DNA of 64,000 nucleotides. Source: Gemmata palustris (GTDB lineage: Bacteria; Planctomycetota; Planctomycetia; Gemmatales; Gemmataceae). The DNA is taken from contig NZ_JAGKQQ010000001.1 of NCBI RefSeq assembly GCF_017939745.1, forward strand, positions 5,704,001 through 5,768,000. The letters are read 5' to 3'. The notes below the pieces were generated by a model, which worked only from the letters and a program-made list of their open reading frames with translations, had not been told where the DNA came from and did not search any database. How positions within the stretch are numbered: position 1 is the first letter of the stretch; the number at the start of each line of letters is the position of its first letter. Positions 63,068 through 64,000 of the stretch are shown piece after piece. A program made the translations under genes and the position numbers.

Positions 63068-64000
63068 TCATTTTCCGCACGCAAATCGGAACAGGATCTC
63101 GGCCGCGGGTTCCAACTGCGCGAGATCGATCCACTCGTCCTTGGTGTGCGCCTGCGCGATGTCGCCCGGGCCGAACACCACCACCGGCACGCCCGCGGCC
63201 GCGACCGTCGCGGCGTCCGTACCGAACGGCACCGGGTGAACGATGTGTCCCCCCGTAACGGAATCGATGGCCGCGCCGAACCGCTTCACGAGGTCCACCG
63301 AGAGGGCCGGACTGAGAGGGAGACACCCAGCGGAACTGCGCGCGAGTACAAACGGGAAATCCGCCCCCGGTAGCGCCTTCAAAACAGCTTCGAGTTCAGC
63401 GGTCGCACTCTCGTAGGTCTCACCGGGCAGCAAGCGCCGGTCCACGTCCGCGCGGCAAAAGTCCGGCACGGTGTTCGGCGACACCCCGCCGGTCACGCGG
63501 CCCACGGAGATCGTTCGCGAGCCCAGAACCGGATCGGCGGGCGCGCTTTGTAACTTCTGCGCGTACTCCTCGATCCCGCCCAGGAGCCGGGCCATGCGGT
63601 ACACGGCGTTGACGCCCTGCTCGGGCCGCGACGAGTGGCACGCGCGCCCGGTCGTTTCGAGCGCCCAGCGCGCGACGCCCTTGTGCGCGTTCACGATGTT
63701 CAGCAGCGTCGGCTCGGCGACAATGGCGCAGTCCGCGCGGAACCCGGACGCCATCAGTTCCTGAATCCCGGCGCCCCCGTGCTCCTCGTCCACGGTGAAC
63801 GCGAGCGTCACTTTCGCGGAGCCGGCCGGCTTTTCCCGGATGAGCCGCGCGAACGCGGTGAGCATGACCGCCCCACCGCCCTTCACGTCGCACGAGCCGC
63901 GCCCGTAAAGTTTCCCGCCCTCGATCTTCGCGCCGAACGGCTCGACGATCATGCCGTCAACGGGCACCGTGTCCTGGTGCGCCTCGAACAGCACGTGGAA
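63068..64000 (-). CDS. M20 family peptidase (ArgE/DapE-like), N-terminus outside the window
   Basis: At least 310 residues up to the window edge, where the frame is still open (FHVLFEAHQDT), so the start lies beyond. Motifs: HQDTVPVDG with the first zinc histidine and catalytic aspartate, GRGSCDVKGGGAVML with the bridging aspartate, and VDEEHGGAGI with the catalytic and binding glutamates; the dimerisation lid around AHKGVARWALETTGRACHSSRPEQG; and the last zinc histidine in QAHTKDEW. The family removes acyl or succinyl groups from amino acids; ArgE-like deacetylase is most likely, but the substrate is open. Confidence 0.9.
   Translation of the reverse strand, partial: FHVLFEAHQDTVPVDGMIVEPFGAKIEGGKLYGRGSCDVKGGGAVMLTAFARLIREKPAGSAKVTLAFTVDEEHGGAGIQELMASGFRADCAIVAEPTLLNIVNAHKGVARWALETTGRACHSSRPEQGVNAVYRMARLLGGIEEYAQKLQSAPADPVLGSRTISVGRVTGGVSPNTVPDFCRADVDRRLLPGETYESATAELEAVLKALPGADFPFVLARSSAGCLPLSPALSVDLVKRFGAAIDSVTGGHIVHPVPFGTDAATVAAAGVPVVVFGPGDIAQAHTKDEWIDLAQLEPAAEILFRFACGK

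Overview
The window is a high-GC (roughly two-thirds G+C by eye) piece of a planctomycete chromosome, most likely from the Gemmata/Gemmataceae group. Supporting this are three planctomycete-type cytochrome/DUF1549/DUF1553 proteins, two DUF1501 proteins, four large Ser/Thr protein kinases with a membrane segment, a PEP-CTERM protein, tetrahydromethanopterin-linked C1 genes, squalene genes and frequent GTG/TTG starts. No rRNA, CRISPR array, transposase, integrase or replication origin was found.

Layout. 1-8.5 kb: the N-terminal part of a DUF1549 protein, a permuted papain-like YiiX-type protein, a secreted metzincin-like protease, an Ig-like secreted protein, and two paralogous zinc-ribbon/multi-TM proteins. 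8.6-12.4 kb: two ACT-domain proteins flank a tandem amidohydrolase. 12.5-20.2 kb, all on the minus strand: asnB, a DevBCA-like exporter (permease, ATPase, membrane-fusion protein), a squalene/phytoene synthase and HpnE. 20.2-22.8 kb: an SDR with an altered catalytic tyrosine and several small proteins. 22.9-28.2 kb: a DUF1501 protein and a C1 cluster (fae, methylene-H4MPT dehydrogenase, DUF1464) with a PEP-CTERM gene inside it, then cbiX in the opposite direction. 28.2-31.5 kb: two tandem kinase genes, the first a predicted pseudokinase. 31.5-36 kb: a coiled-coil exported protein, nagA, two tRNA genes, a small S24/S26-like protein, a YdjM-like membrane protein, a free-standing helix-hairpin-helix protein and a VapBC-type pair. 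36-42.8 kb: divergent DUF1549/DUF1553 genes and a DUF1501 operon. 43-49.7 kb: pstB, a zinc dehydrogenase, a two-gene ATPase/TOPRIM-like module and uvrB. 49.7-64 kb: a TPR kinase, a small membrane protein, a PiT phosphate transporter, a TIM-barrel protein, further exported proteins, an SDR, a kinase with a beta-helix-like sensor region, a Lys/Ala-repeat mini-protein, and a partial M20 peptidase.

Most notable: (1) the translationally coupled ATPase/TOPRIM-like pair at 45656-47493, a candidate PARIS/OLD-like defence module in a locally lower-GC stretch; (2) a palindromic element inserted in frame in a DUF1553 gene, with an intergenic relative at 8.55 kb; (3) a palindrome that supplies the last codons and stops of two convergent genes; (4) a pseudokinase lacking both metal-binding residues; (5) an amidohydrolase whose second half has lost its metal ligands. 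Functions are assigned from motifs read by eye; no database search was possible.
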